From positions 1 through 64,000 of IMG/VR virus record IMGVR_UViG_3300043788_000023: 64,000 nucleotides of DNA; one strand, given 5' to 3'. The stretch's first letter is position 1; the number at the start of each line of letters is the position of its first letter. The DNA comes from a virus. The notes beneath the pieces were generated by a model. The model did not search any database, was not told the origin of the DNA, and was given only the letters and a program-made list of their open reading frames with translations. Positions 1 through 9,000 of the stretch are shown here, one piece after another. The translations under genes and the position numbers were made by a program.

Positions 1-370
1 CGCCTACTTTGAAATCAGAGCAGCCATGCCCGAAGAGTTCGTCCTGAGTTGCGTCAAGTTGGGACGGCGGGGTGGAGCCGTGCAGGACGCCGTTTGTTGC
101 AGCGGCGAGACCTGCGATGTAGTAAGCGTGCGGGGTTGAGCGGATGGCGGAAACTTTGTTGGCGACTTTTTCTGCACGGGTCGGTTTCGGAGGAGCCAGA
201 GGTTTCATCCTTGCGACCTCGGCGTTCATTTCTTGACCGGGAAACTTCGCGTCCAAGTCGTATTTCACTTTTACGTAAAATTTGTGTTCGGGCATCAGGT
301 CAATGACCCTACCTCGTCCGTAGCCTGAGACACCGTAGCGTTGGTCCAGCACAATGTCCGTTTTGATCAC
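1..370 (-). CDS. Partial hypothetical protein (N-terminal 123 residues)
   Basis: This reading frame is open from a GTG at 370-368 to the left edge, so the C-terminus lies outside the window. GTG is chosen because GGAGG (complement of 376-380) sits five bases upstream of it. The product begins VIKTDIVLDQRYGVSGYGRG and is basic and soluble, with no signal peptide or membrane segment. The first 55 residues, alternating hydrophobic strands around YGVSGYGRGRVID and KFYVKVKYD, could form a small beta-barrel such as KOW or SH3, but this is inference. It is transcribed divergently from the 539 gene. I do not recognise a family. Confidence 0.7.
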   Translation of the reverse strand, partial: MIKTDIVLDQRYGVSGYGRGRVIDLMPEHKFYVKVKYDLDAKFPGQEMNAEVARMKPLAPPKPTRAEKVANKVSAIRSTPHAYYIAGLAAATNGVLHGSTPPSQLDATQDELFGHGCSDFKVG

Positions 371-386
371 TGTCGCCTCCAGTCGT

Positions 387-416
387 AGTATACAGCCACC
401 AGCCCCCGAATGTCCA
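387..416 (-). promoter_or_regulatory. Sigma70-like promoter for the partial minus-strand gene
   Basis: Read on the minus strand: -35 TGGACA (416-411), an 18-bp spacer, then -10 TATACT (392-387). The bases just before the -10 are GCTG. The predicted start is near 380, leaving a leader of about ten bases that holds little more than the GGAGG site. The same arrangement (TGGACA, 18 bp, GCTG-TATACT) recurs at 62462-62491. Confidence 0.45.
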
Positions 417-507
417 CTTTTATTGGCTGTGTAATCAACGGCTTGCCACACGGTATTATACCACGAAACCGAGGAAGCTGCTACCCGTCCCATGTATAGG
501 GGGCTGT

Positions 508-527
508 CCGGGCGCACGCCCGGTTTT
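508..527 (+). promoter_or_regulatory. Leader hairpin with T-run upstream of the 539 gene
   Basis: CCGGGC (508-513) pairs with GCCCGG (518-523) across a four-base loop and is followed by TTTT (524-527). It looks like a small intrinsic terminator or attenuator, yet no plus-strand gene ends upstream of it and the next start codon is only 11 bases beyond. The rest of the 371-538 gap shows the minus-strand promoter and no open frame worth reporting. Confidence 0.4.
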
Positions 528-538
528 CCAACAAAACC

Positions 539-2596
539 ATGAAATCCGTCACCGCAGACAAGCTGCCGAATATGCACAGCACCGACTTCAACGGCATTCC
601 CATCGTCGTTGAATGGCCGAAGGGCAGCGTCCGTGTGGGCAAGCATGACGACGGCGAAAGCTGGAAGATGGACATGAAGTGCGACTACGGCTATATCCCG
701 AACACGGTAGACGCCGACGATGACGATCATGTGGACGTGTACATCGGACCCAACAAGGACTCCGAGTACGCTTACGTGATGGAGCAAATGAAAGACGGGC
801 ATTTTGACGAGTTCAAGATCATGCTCGGGTTTGACTCTCTTGAAGAAGCCGAGAAAATGTACTTGGAGCACATGTCCGAAGATCGGCTGGGAGAGATCAC
901 GGAAGTCCCCTTTACCGAGTTCCTCGCCACTGCCACGAAAGTGATGCCGGAAGCCAAAGAGCACGAGGAAAAAGTCCACGAAGAACGTGCCGAGAAGCAC
1001 GAGGAGAAGCGCCAAGCTGCCGCTAACGAGTGGGGCGATATGATCCCCGGCGCTGAAGAAACTATTGAAAAGCCCAATGTTGTGCCGGGACCCGCGGAAG
1101 GCGAATCGTGGTACCACGGCCGACGTGGGGAGCACACGTTTGACCCGAACCGCCCGGCGTTCTTTGCCCGTGAGCGTGAAGGGGCGGGATGGTATGCGCA
1201 CGAGCGTGGGCAGGACGATGCTGAGCCTACCATCGGGGAGTACAAGCTAGACATCAAGAAACCAGCCAGGCTGCGTGACCTCATGGCAGTGGTGAAGAAG
1301 CTTGGCGTCACAGACGCAGACATCCAGCAGCACAGCCAGTACGAAGGCGAAAACGACGTTGACTATTTGTACGTGCCCGAGGTGCGAGACGCCCTCAAGG
1401 CAGGCGGGTTTGACGGCTTCGTCGGCTGGGACACACTGTCCAACGGTGATTTGCAAATCGCCGTCCCGCTGAGCACCGGGCAGATCAAGCACATCAAATC
1501 GGTCACAGCAGACGAGAAGCTCTCTCTGATTGACGCTTTCGTCAAACTGTACAAGCACGAGTTTGAGTACTTCACAAAGGTTGCCGAAGAAGTCAATGAC
1601 CAGCTTGCCGACGCTCTGCAAGAGGCGGGCATCAAAGCCGCCCTGACCTTCCGTGCCAAGAAGCCCCGCAAGCTCAAAGCGAAGCTTCTCAACCGCAGCA
1701 AGAGCAAGAACTACCAGTCCTTCCAAGACATCTACAACGACATCGTTGACATGGCTGGTGTGCGTGTGGCGCTGTACCTACCCAACGACCGCACCGCAGT
1801 AGGGCAGATCATTGAAAAGCTGTTCACTCAAATGCGTGCCCCTAAGAACTTCCCCGAGGACAAGGCCCCGGAAGATTCCATCGGTTACATTGCTACGCAC
1901 TACCTCGTTAGACTGAAGCCAGAAACTCTTCACAAGGATGAATACCAATATGCAGACACCAACGTCGAAATTCAGGTCGCGTCCGTGCTCATGCACGCGT
2001 GGGCAGAAGTCACCCACGACCTCCTCTACAAGCCCGAAAAAGGAACCCTCACCTCCGAAGAAGTAGCAATGATTGACGACCTGAACCGGGTCGTGCAGGA
2101 AGGCGAGGGCGTGCTTGAGAAGCTACAACAGTCAGTGGAGAACCGCAGTCACGAGGACTTGCGCTTTGAACTTTCCGCTGCGCTGACCAAGCTGGCGAAG
2201 AGGTTGGAGACCCAGTCCAAGGGGCAGGCGACCCGCAGGATCACCGCTAGTGACATCAAGACCGTCGCCAAGCAGGCGTTTGAAGACCTCTACGCCTCAC
2301 TGACGCAATACATGCAGGACCTTGGCTGGAATCACGCAGGGCACGACGCTTGGTCAGACCCGGACAAACCACAGGAACAGATTCATGTGTTCCACGACGG
2401 CTGGGTGCATCGTGCATGGGACGAGATTAAGGGCAACGGCAGCACGACACAGGAGCTTCAGGAGTACCTCGGGAAGCGTGGTATAGACGAGGCGAAGCAC
2501 GAGCGCACGCTGGAGGATCAGCCTCCTCTGCCCGCACACGTGAGCTACCTGAAGGCCAAGCTCGCTTTGTGGAAGGCACACAGTAAACCGATCTAA
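539..2596 (+). CDS. PPase-like / ART-like / RelA-SpoT synthetase fusion protein
   Basis: The 685-aa product has three modules. Residues 18-130 match the soluble inorganic pyrophosphatase fold as used in phage polyvalent proteins (IVVEWPKGS, DYGYIPNT, the acidic HVDVYIG stretch, DEFKIMLGF). Residues 188-320 are a polyvalent-type ADP-ribosyltransferase-like module (WYHGRRG...FDPN...FFARE...GFDGFVGW). Residues 335-530 are a RelA/SpoT nucleotidyl-pyrophosphotransferase domain: VDMAGVRV with D404, and VEIQV...LMHAWAEVTHDLLYKP with E477. These positions correspond to the catalytic Asp and Glu of alarmone synthetases. No HD hydrolase domain is visible. An acidic/basic helix (136-165) links the first two modules. 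No clear Shine-Dalgarno precedes ATG 539; a hairpin does. The product could be (p)ppGpp or, as in toxSAS enzymes, a pyrophosphorylated tRNA; sequence alone cannot decide. Confidence 0.8.
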   Translation: MKSVTADKLPNMHSTDFNGIPIVVEWPKGSVRVGKHDDGESWKMDMKCDYGYIPNTVDADDDDHVDVYIGPNKDSEYAYVMEQMKDGHFDEFKIMLGFDSLEEAEKMYLEHMSEDRLGEITEVPFTEFLATATKVMPEAKEHEEKVHEERAEKHEEKRQAAANEWGDMIPGAEETIEKPNVVPGPAEGESWYHGRRGEHTFDPNRPAFFAREREGAGWYAHERGQDDAEPTIGEYKLDIKKPARLRDLMAVVKKLGVTDADIQQHSQYEGENDVDYLYVPEVRDALKAGGFDGFVGWDTLSNGDLQIAVPLSTGQIKHIKSVTADEKLSLIDAFVKLYKHEFEYFTKVAEEVNDQLADALQEAGIKAALTFRAKKPRKLKAKLLNRSKSKNYQSFQDIYNDIVDMAGVRVALYLPNDRTAVGQIIEKLFTQMRAPKNFPEDKAPEDSIGYIATHYLVRLKPETLHKDEYQYADTNVEIQVASVLMHAWAEVTHDLLYKPEKGTLTSEEVAMIDDLNRVVQEGEGVLEKLQQSVENRSHEDLRFELSAALTKLAKRLETQSKGQATRRITASDIKTVAKQAFEDLYASLTQYMQDLGWNHAGHDAWSDPDKPQEQIHVFHDGWVHRAWDEIKGNGSTTQELQEYLGKRGIDEAKHERTLEDQPPLPAHVSYLKAKLALWKAHSKPI

Positions 2597-2607
2597 AAGG
2601 GGAACCA

Positions 2608-2982
2608 GTGAAGTCCGACCGTACCCTCCTCGGCTGGTATACGTACATCAACGAACGCTTCTTTGACGGCGTGTGCCCCGACCGGGTGTGCGTGCGCTGG
2701 GCTGACCCGGATGAGACGGAAAGCCGTACTTGGGAGACAAAGTACTTCGGCGAGGCTTCCGAGGCGCTGGACGACGAGTACCACGACTACCAGATCATCA
2801 TGAGCAAGCCCCTCAACAAGCAGTGGATCGTCCGAACCTCCACGTTAGTTCATGAAATGATTCATCTTGCGACCGGATTGAAGGACGACCACGGCCCGGC
2901 TTTTGAGCGCTGGCGGATCAAGCTTGGTGAGCGGGGTATCTTCAAGAAGCACGCCCTGCGCAAGGGCTACACCCTATTCTAA
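2608..2982 (+). CDS. SprT-like zinc metallopeptidase
   Basis: The 124-aa protein starts at GTG 2608, eleven bases after the previous stop, with AAAGGGGAA as ribosome site. It carries LVHEMIHLATG, a HExxH zinc motif, then DDHGPAFERW in which the His is the likely third ligand. The layout is that of the SprT-like zincin family, and the length fits a minimal catalytic domain. SprT-like peptidases cut DNA-bound or other proteins; phage copies also occur as modules of polyvalent proteins, and a relative of this fold sits at residues 1020-1054 of the next protein. The target is unknown. It lies in a tight co-directional cluster with the fusion protein and the giant ORFs. Confidence 0.75.
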   Translation: MKSDRTLLGWYTYINERFFDGVCPDRVCVRWADPDETESRTWETKYFGEASEALDDEYHDYQIIMSKPLNKQWIVRTSTLVHEMIHLATGLKDDHGPAFERWRIKLGERGIFKKHALRKGYTLF

Positions 2983-3027
2983 CCCCTCCAAAACCTCCTG
3001 ACTTTTCCCCTTATAATCAGAGGGGTT

Positions 3028-6000
3028 ATGAGCCTACTGGACAAAAAGACGGCGCGGCAGTACGACAACGCCTCCACCCAGATCAACGTGCCCCCGGAGA
3101 TCGCCGCTGAGATCACCCGTATCGGGAAGGAACTGATACCGGATGAGCACTTGGCGGGCGACGGCAGGGTTGAGGTCATCCACGTGACCATCAAGTACGG
3201 CGTGGAGCCAGACCAGAGCACTCTCCAGCAAACGATAGCCGGGTACAAATCCTTTGAGGTTTCACTGGGCAAGACCGTGGTGTTCCCAGATGCCGAGAGC
3301 GAGGGCGTCCCGGTCGTGATTGAAGTCCACGGGCACGAGTTTGACGCTCTCCACAAAGCAATCGCGGCAGCCATGGGCACCCTGCCCGACGAGTTCGCCT
3401 ACACCCCGCACATCACCGTCGCATACGTCGCACAGAAGGAAGCGCAGCACTACGCCGGGAAGGACAACTTCGTCGGCATGAAGTTCGTCGCCGATGCTGT
3501 GACCCTGTCCATGTTTGACGACGACAACCAAGTTGACGTCCCGCTGAAGACAGCAGCATCTCCCTCACAGGTGACGCCGGAAATCCCCGAGGTCACGCCA
3601 CAGTACCAGCAGGAGCCTGAAGAAGAGGAAGAAGTTCAACGTGACGAACCTGCTACGGAAGAGAAGCAGGAGAAGCGGAAGCCGAAGCTTCTCCAACCGA
3701 AGCAGCCTAAGCAGAAGGCACAACCGAAGCCGAAGAAGCCTCCTGTTGAGACTACGAACTTCAAGAAGTGGTTTGGCAAGTCACAGGTGCGTGACGAGAG
3801 CGGTAAGCCGATGGTGGTTTACCACGGCACGACGCATGACTTTGAGGCGTTTGACCCAAACACAGCGAACCCGGAAAATCACTACGGCAAGGCACTGTAC
3901 TTCACGTCGTCCAAGACGGATGTGGCCGAGAACTATGCTACAGAGTCAGGGCCAGACCTAACCAGCCGCATTGACAATCGTTCCGAGCGGATCATGCAGG
4001 AATGGGAAGACCAGTGGGACGACGTCAAGAATGATCTCGGTCTCGGAGACATTGAGGAGTTCCCAAGCTACAGCGAAGAAGGCTACGGACGGGTGCAGGA
4101 AAGAGCAAAGCAGGAAGCCAAGAGGGAAGTCGCTGGGCAAAGCAAGGGCATGACCATGCCCGTCTACCTCAGCCTCCAGAACCCAGTCGTCGTGCAGAAG
4201 CGTGGGGGTACTCAGTTCCAAATCAACATTGACGAGGATGGCAACGAGTCCGGCAACGGTCTTGATATGTACAACGCCATGCACTTGGTCGGGGGAAACT
4301 TTAATGCCGATGTGCAAGGGATGTGGGGAGCGCTATTTGAGAACACTGACGGCGACTTCAATGCTTGGGATTTTGAGAAGGTAGTTCGTGGGCGGGACGA
4401 CGTTGAAGACGACGAAGGCAATATGGCTCCGGGCAGCTTTATTGCTCAAGTGTATCAAGAAATGGGCTTTGATGGCATCATTCAATCCGCCTACGAAGCA
4501 TTCGGCCCGCAGTCTCTCGGGCCTGGTTACGGTCAGACCAAGGGTATGACGATGGATGAGGACACCAAGCATTACATCCTCTGGGACCCAACCAAGATCA
4601 AGAGCGCTATCGGCAACCCCGGCAAGTTTGATCCGAAGAATCCGAGCATCACTGCCGGAAATCGTTCAGGCACAATCAACCAAGAGTTCTTAGCGACACT
4701 CAGCTACCGGGATTTTCCGCAGGGTGATGGGGGTACGGCTTATGCCGAGGATCGTGACGGCAGAGTCGTAGGGAGCGTAACCTATAGGCTGACGGGCGTA
4801 CGTTGGATCAACATCATTCTAACCGATGTGGATGCGAAAATTCTAGGCAACGGTGTCCTGTACGGGTTGTTCAAGTTCCTAGAGAAGGAATATGACCCGG
4901 CTCACGTTGTACTCTCAGACAAGATAAGGTCAAGACTAGCACGTGACTCAGGGATTATGTCCATGACTCCGGGTACCCCACGCAGGGCAGCCGTGACTGG
5001 CAAGCAAGTCCCTTTGGACGAGCTTCCGGGTGAGGTGAAGGCGGACTTCGTCGCGGAGATGGCAGAGCGCCTGAACAAGATCGGGTACAGGTTCCCGCAC
5101 GACCCCGACCGTGAAATAGACGAAGGAGACATCCAAGCCAACTTCTTTGGCATCGTAGACGAGCCGACGATCACCGTGTACGACGCTCCTGTTGAGAAGC
5201 TCTACAAGACATTCAACCGTAAGCCGAGCGAGGTTGCTGTTGCGAAGTACGTGGAGATGCTGAAGTCCGGCATGAACTTTGATCCCATCTTTGTGAACAA
5301 CGGCAAGTTCTACGACGGCGGGCATCGCCTTGAAGCCTACCACCAAGCTGGACGCAAGACCATCCCAGTCGCCGAGATAGGCCCGTACCTGAACGCACCG
5401 TTGGAATTCTGGCAGCGCTGGTTTGACAATGACCCAGATACGAAGATCGCCGCGATTGGCGACGACTATCATCAGTACGTAGGCTGGCTCCTACCTGATG
5501 GAAGTTTCCAGCCATTGCTCAAGGGTGAGAGCCACCGCCAAGGGGCTGTGCGCATCGGGATTTCCACCGACCCACAGAACATGACCGAGGCTTTTGATAG
5601 TGGAGCCGTGCGAGTCAGCGGTCACCAGTACACTGAACTGGAGTTCAAGGCACTGACGTCAAGCGCCATTTCCCTGCTCACGGACTTCATCCTCCAGAGC
5701 CGACAGAACGCCAAGGGCATCACCTTTGACTGGTTCCAGCCACGACGCAGGGAGCAGGAATTCCGCAGCGTGGACGACGCTCTGATGTTCCTTGACAACC
5801 CCCTCGCCGTCACGGCTTCCAAAGCCGCCGCTGGCGTGACAGGCGTGGGAGACCTCGGGCTGGCGAAGAAGATCATGCACGAACTTATGCCAGTGCTGGG
5901 CGTCCAGCTTCCCGAGCCGGAACTCAAGATCGTGAATTCACCACGCTCTAACTTCCTCGGGCGTGACATTTGGCCGACACGCTACGTGGAGAAGCCGTTC

Positions 6001-9000
6001 AGCCTGTCTTGGGACGACAATACAAGGGTGGAACTCCAGCGCTCCATCCTGAACGACGAAAATACGCTGCGCCGCGTCATTGCGCACGAGCTTTGTCACC
6101 ATGCCGACTTCTTGGTCAACGGCGTAGAGGAAGCCAAGAAAATTCACGACCTCTGGTCGCTGAAACGGTTCAACAGCAGTGATGGGCACGGAGCGCCGTG
6201 GAAGCAGTTCGCGCAGAAGTTCAACGCCAAGTACGGAGCAGACTTCGTTACCAAGAAGTCCGATGAGTCGTACGTGACAGAAGACATAGAACTGAAGCCG
6301 TTCCACATCCTGTTGGAACGTAGCTACGACGGCACGTTGGGCTACGAAGTCTCATCCCGTCTGTCGCCCAAGCAAAAGCGGTACTTGGACAGGCTGGCGC
6401 AGAGGCAGGGCAAAGAGGGTGAGTATCAGAACCGCATCATCATGACCAGCGACCGTGACTGGTTGAATGGTCCGCTCATCGGTTCCTTCTACCACGCACG
6501 CCCGAAAGAGCCAGAAAAGCAGAAGAAGCTTGAAGAACTTTGGGCGAAGGGTCAGGCACCGCAGCCCACGGGCGCGGCGAAAGAACAGGATGAGATTTTG
6601 AACAAGATGAGGCAAGTGCCTTGGCTCAACCAGAGGAAGTCCTCTCTGCTGACCAAGATGGCGGACGGCGGGGACGAAGTGGTTTGGGAATACGCCCAAG
6701 CCATGAAAGACCCCGAGAAGAATAAGAATTACCGCCAGAAGTGGGACGTGGTGCCAGCCGCACGCCTGAAAAAAATCTGGACGGACTATGCGAACTTGGG
6801 CTTCGTGCGTGACGAGGCTGGGATGCGCAGAATCGCAGGTCAAGTCCTTGACAACATCTGGAAGCTTCAAACGAACACGATCCTCACCGGGCACACGGAA
6901 GAAAGCCCGTCGCGCTACGGTTCCGAGATTCTCGGGCAGGAGTTGCCGGAAGACTACTTTGATCAGCTTGAAAGCTTCTTTGAGGATGATCGCGGATCAT
7001 GGCGCATCAGCGACTACGGCTTGGACTCGTTGCTTGGCATCGCGTACAAGCTTGAGGGCGAGGATAACGCCGAGAAGCAACTTCAGTTGGTTGACCGGGC
7101 GCTGCAAGTGACGCATCCGCGCAGCGACCTCGCAAACTGGTTCGTTGAGGGCGGAAGCTCCGCCTTGAGCCAACTATTCCATGGGATGCCGCTGACCGAG
7201 TTGGAGAAGGGACGCAAGCAGGGAGCCGCGCCGCAGCTTGAGGACTTGGAACAAGCCGTCACTGACAGCCGTTCCACCTCACTGCCCCAGATTCAGCAGT
7301 TGCCACACGGCGTGTCCAAGGAGTACGACCGCGTGCGCTGGGTCTACCAGCAGTTCCTTGACGCTCGTGTCCAGTCAATGTCGTGGCAGGACTTCCAGAA
7401 GAAATTCCCGAAGGAACGGAACTCTCCGCTGTTCACCAAGGTGCGCCAGAACCGTCCGAAGATTACGACCGAGGACATGGAACGCTGGATGGACGAGTTT
7501 GACGCCAAGGCGAAGGAGTACCAGAACTACGAGATTGAGCACGATACGTACAAGGACAAGGCTACGTCCTTCCGCGACGTGGAGCAGCTTGTCCTGAAAA
7601 TCAATCAGTCCGCCAGCGCAAGAGAGATCATCGGCGAAGACCCGATGCTGACGGAATTCCTCGGTCAGATCGCGCAAGGCAGCCAGCAGTCCGGGCACCC
7701 GGTGAGTGCGAATACCGTGGGCTGGCTGCGTGTGGACTTCATTGACGACGACTGGCTGTTGGTGGACGAGGTGCAGTCCGACTTGGTAAACGCCATGGAA
7801 CTCGGGAAGAAGTTCGTCACCGAGCCGACGCTGGAATCCCTGATGTCTGGGTACAAGAGCGACACCGTGAAGCAGAAGATTCGGGACATGGGGGCGACGG
7901 AACAGTCGTTCCAGATGTCCAAACGGAACATGCTCAGCCGTGGCTACACAGTTGAGAAGCTGGATGAGATGAAGCAACAGCTTATCAATTTGTTCAAGGA
8001 CTGGGCGGAGTACGGCATCGCCAGCCTGATTGAGATCGCACGCCGCCACGGCATCAAGAACGTGGCTATCCACACAGGCGAGACTATCGCTAAGCGTGAT
8101 CCCGACCTTGAGGCAGACAAGGCGATCATGTACTACGACCAGCTTGCGAAGTCCTTCGGCTTTCAGAAGCAGATGCTTGACGTGGGCGAACTCAAGGGCA
8201 ACTTCTGGGTGCGCACAGCAAGCGAGAAGACCGCAGGTAAGCGTGACGAGGCGGGCAGCAGCATGACGGTCGGCACCACAGACCCGAACTTCCCCATGCC
8301 AGTATTGATCCGCTGGGAACAGGGCATGCGCTGGCGTCAGGTGCTCAAGACTGTGAAAGCTGTCGTAGGCGAGATCGCCGGGCACAGAGTGGCGTGGCGT
8401 GACATCCACATCTGGGCATCCCTGTGGGCGAACCGTGAGGAACAGGAAAAGGGCTGGGCTGAGCAGAAAACGAAAGGCAAGTACATCATGTACGACATCC
8501 TGCACAACGGGACGTTCGTCAGCGTGGGTAAGCCAATCGCAGCGCCTCTGGGCGAGGGGATCATAGAAGCCTCGCACAAGGAGACGCCTCTCAGCGACAC
8601 CACGTTCCACAATCCAGAGATCGGCGAGGAGACCAATGCTTACGCCGACATGGAGGAAAAGGTTGAGGGGGACGAGGAGTTCCCTGCTTTGGAGACGCTT
8701 GCTCCGCAGATGTTTGAGAAGGAAGGAGCCAAGTCACTTCAGGCACAACTCATGGCGCTGCGTCCTCAGATGGCGCAAGTGGCACAAGGAATCTACGACG
8801 ATTGGGACTCTGGCGGCTACCGTTCGTCGGAGGGCGGCGACATTGAATTCGGAGAGGGCGGCATCTGCGACTCCATAGCACGTGAGATCGGCGGTATCAT
8901 CGCAAGCAAGATCAGGGACGTTGAAGTCACAGACGGCGGGCAGGACGGCGACGACCACGCATGGACGATTGCTTACCGTGGGAAGGAAGTTTACGGCATT

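Noticed and set aside
7375-8610. 411-codon minus-strand frame inside giant gene 1
   Set aside because: It is antisense to motif-bearing sequence, has no motif or ribosome site of its own, and its Leu/Val/His-rich composition is typical of shadow frames.
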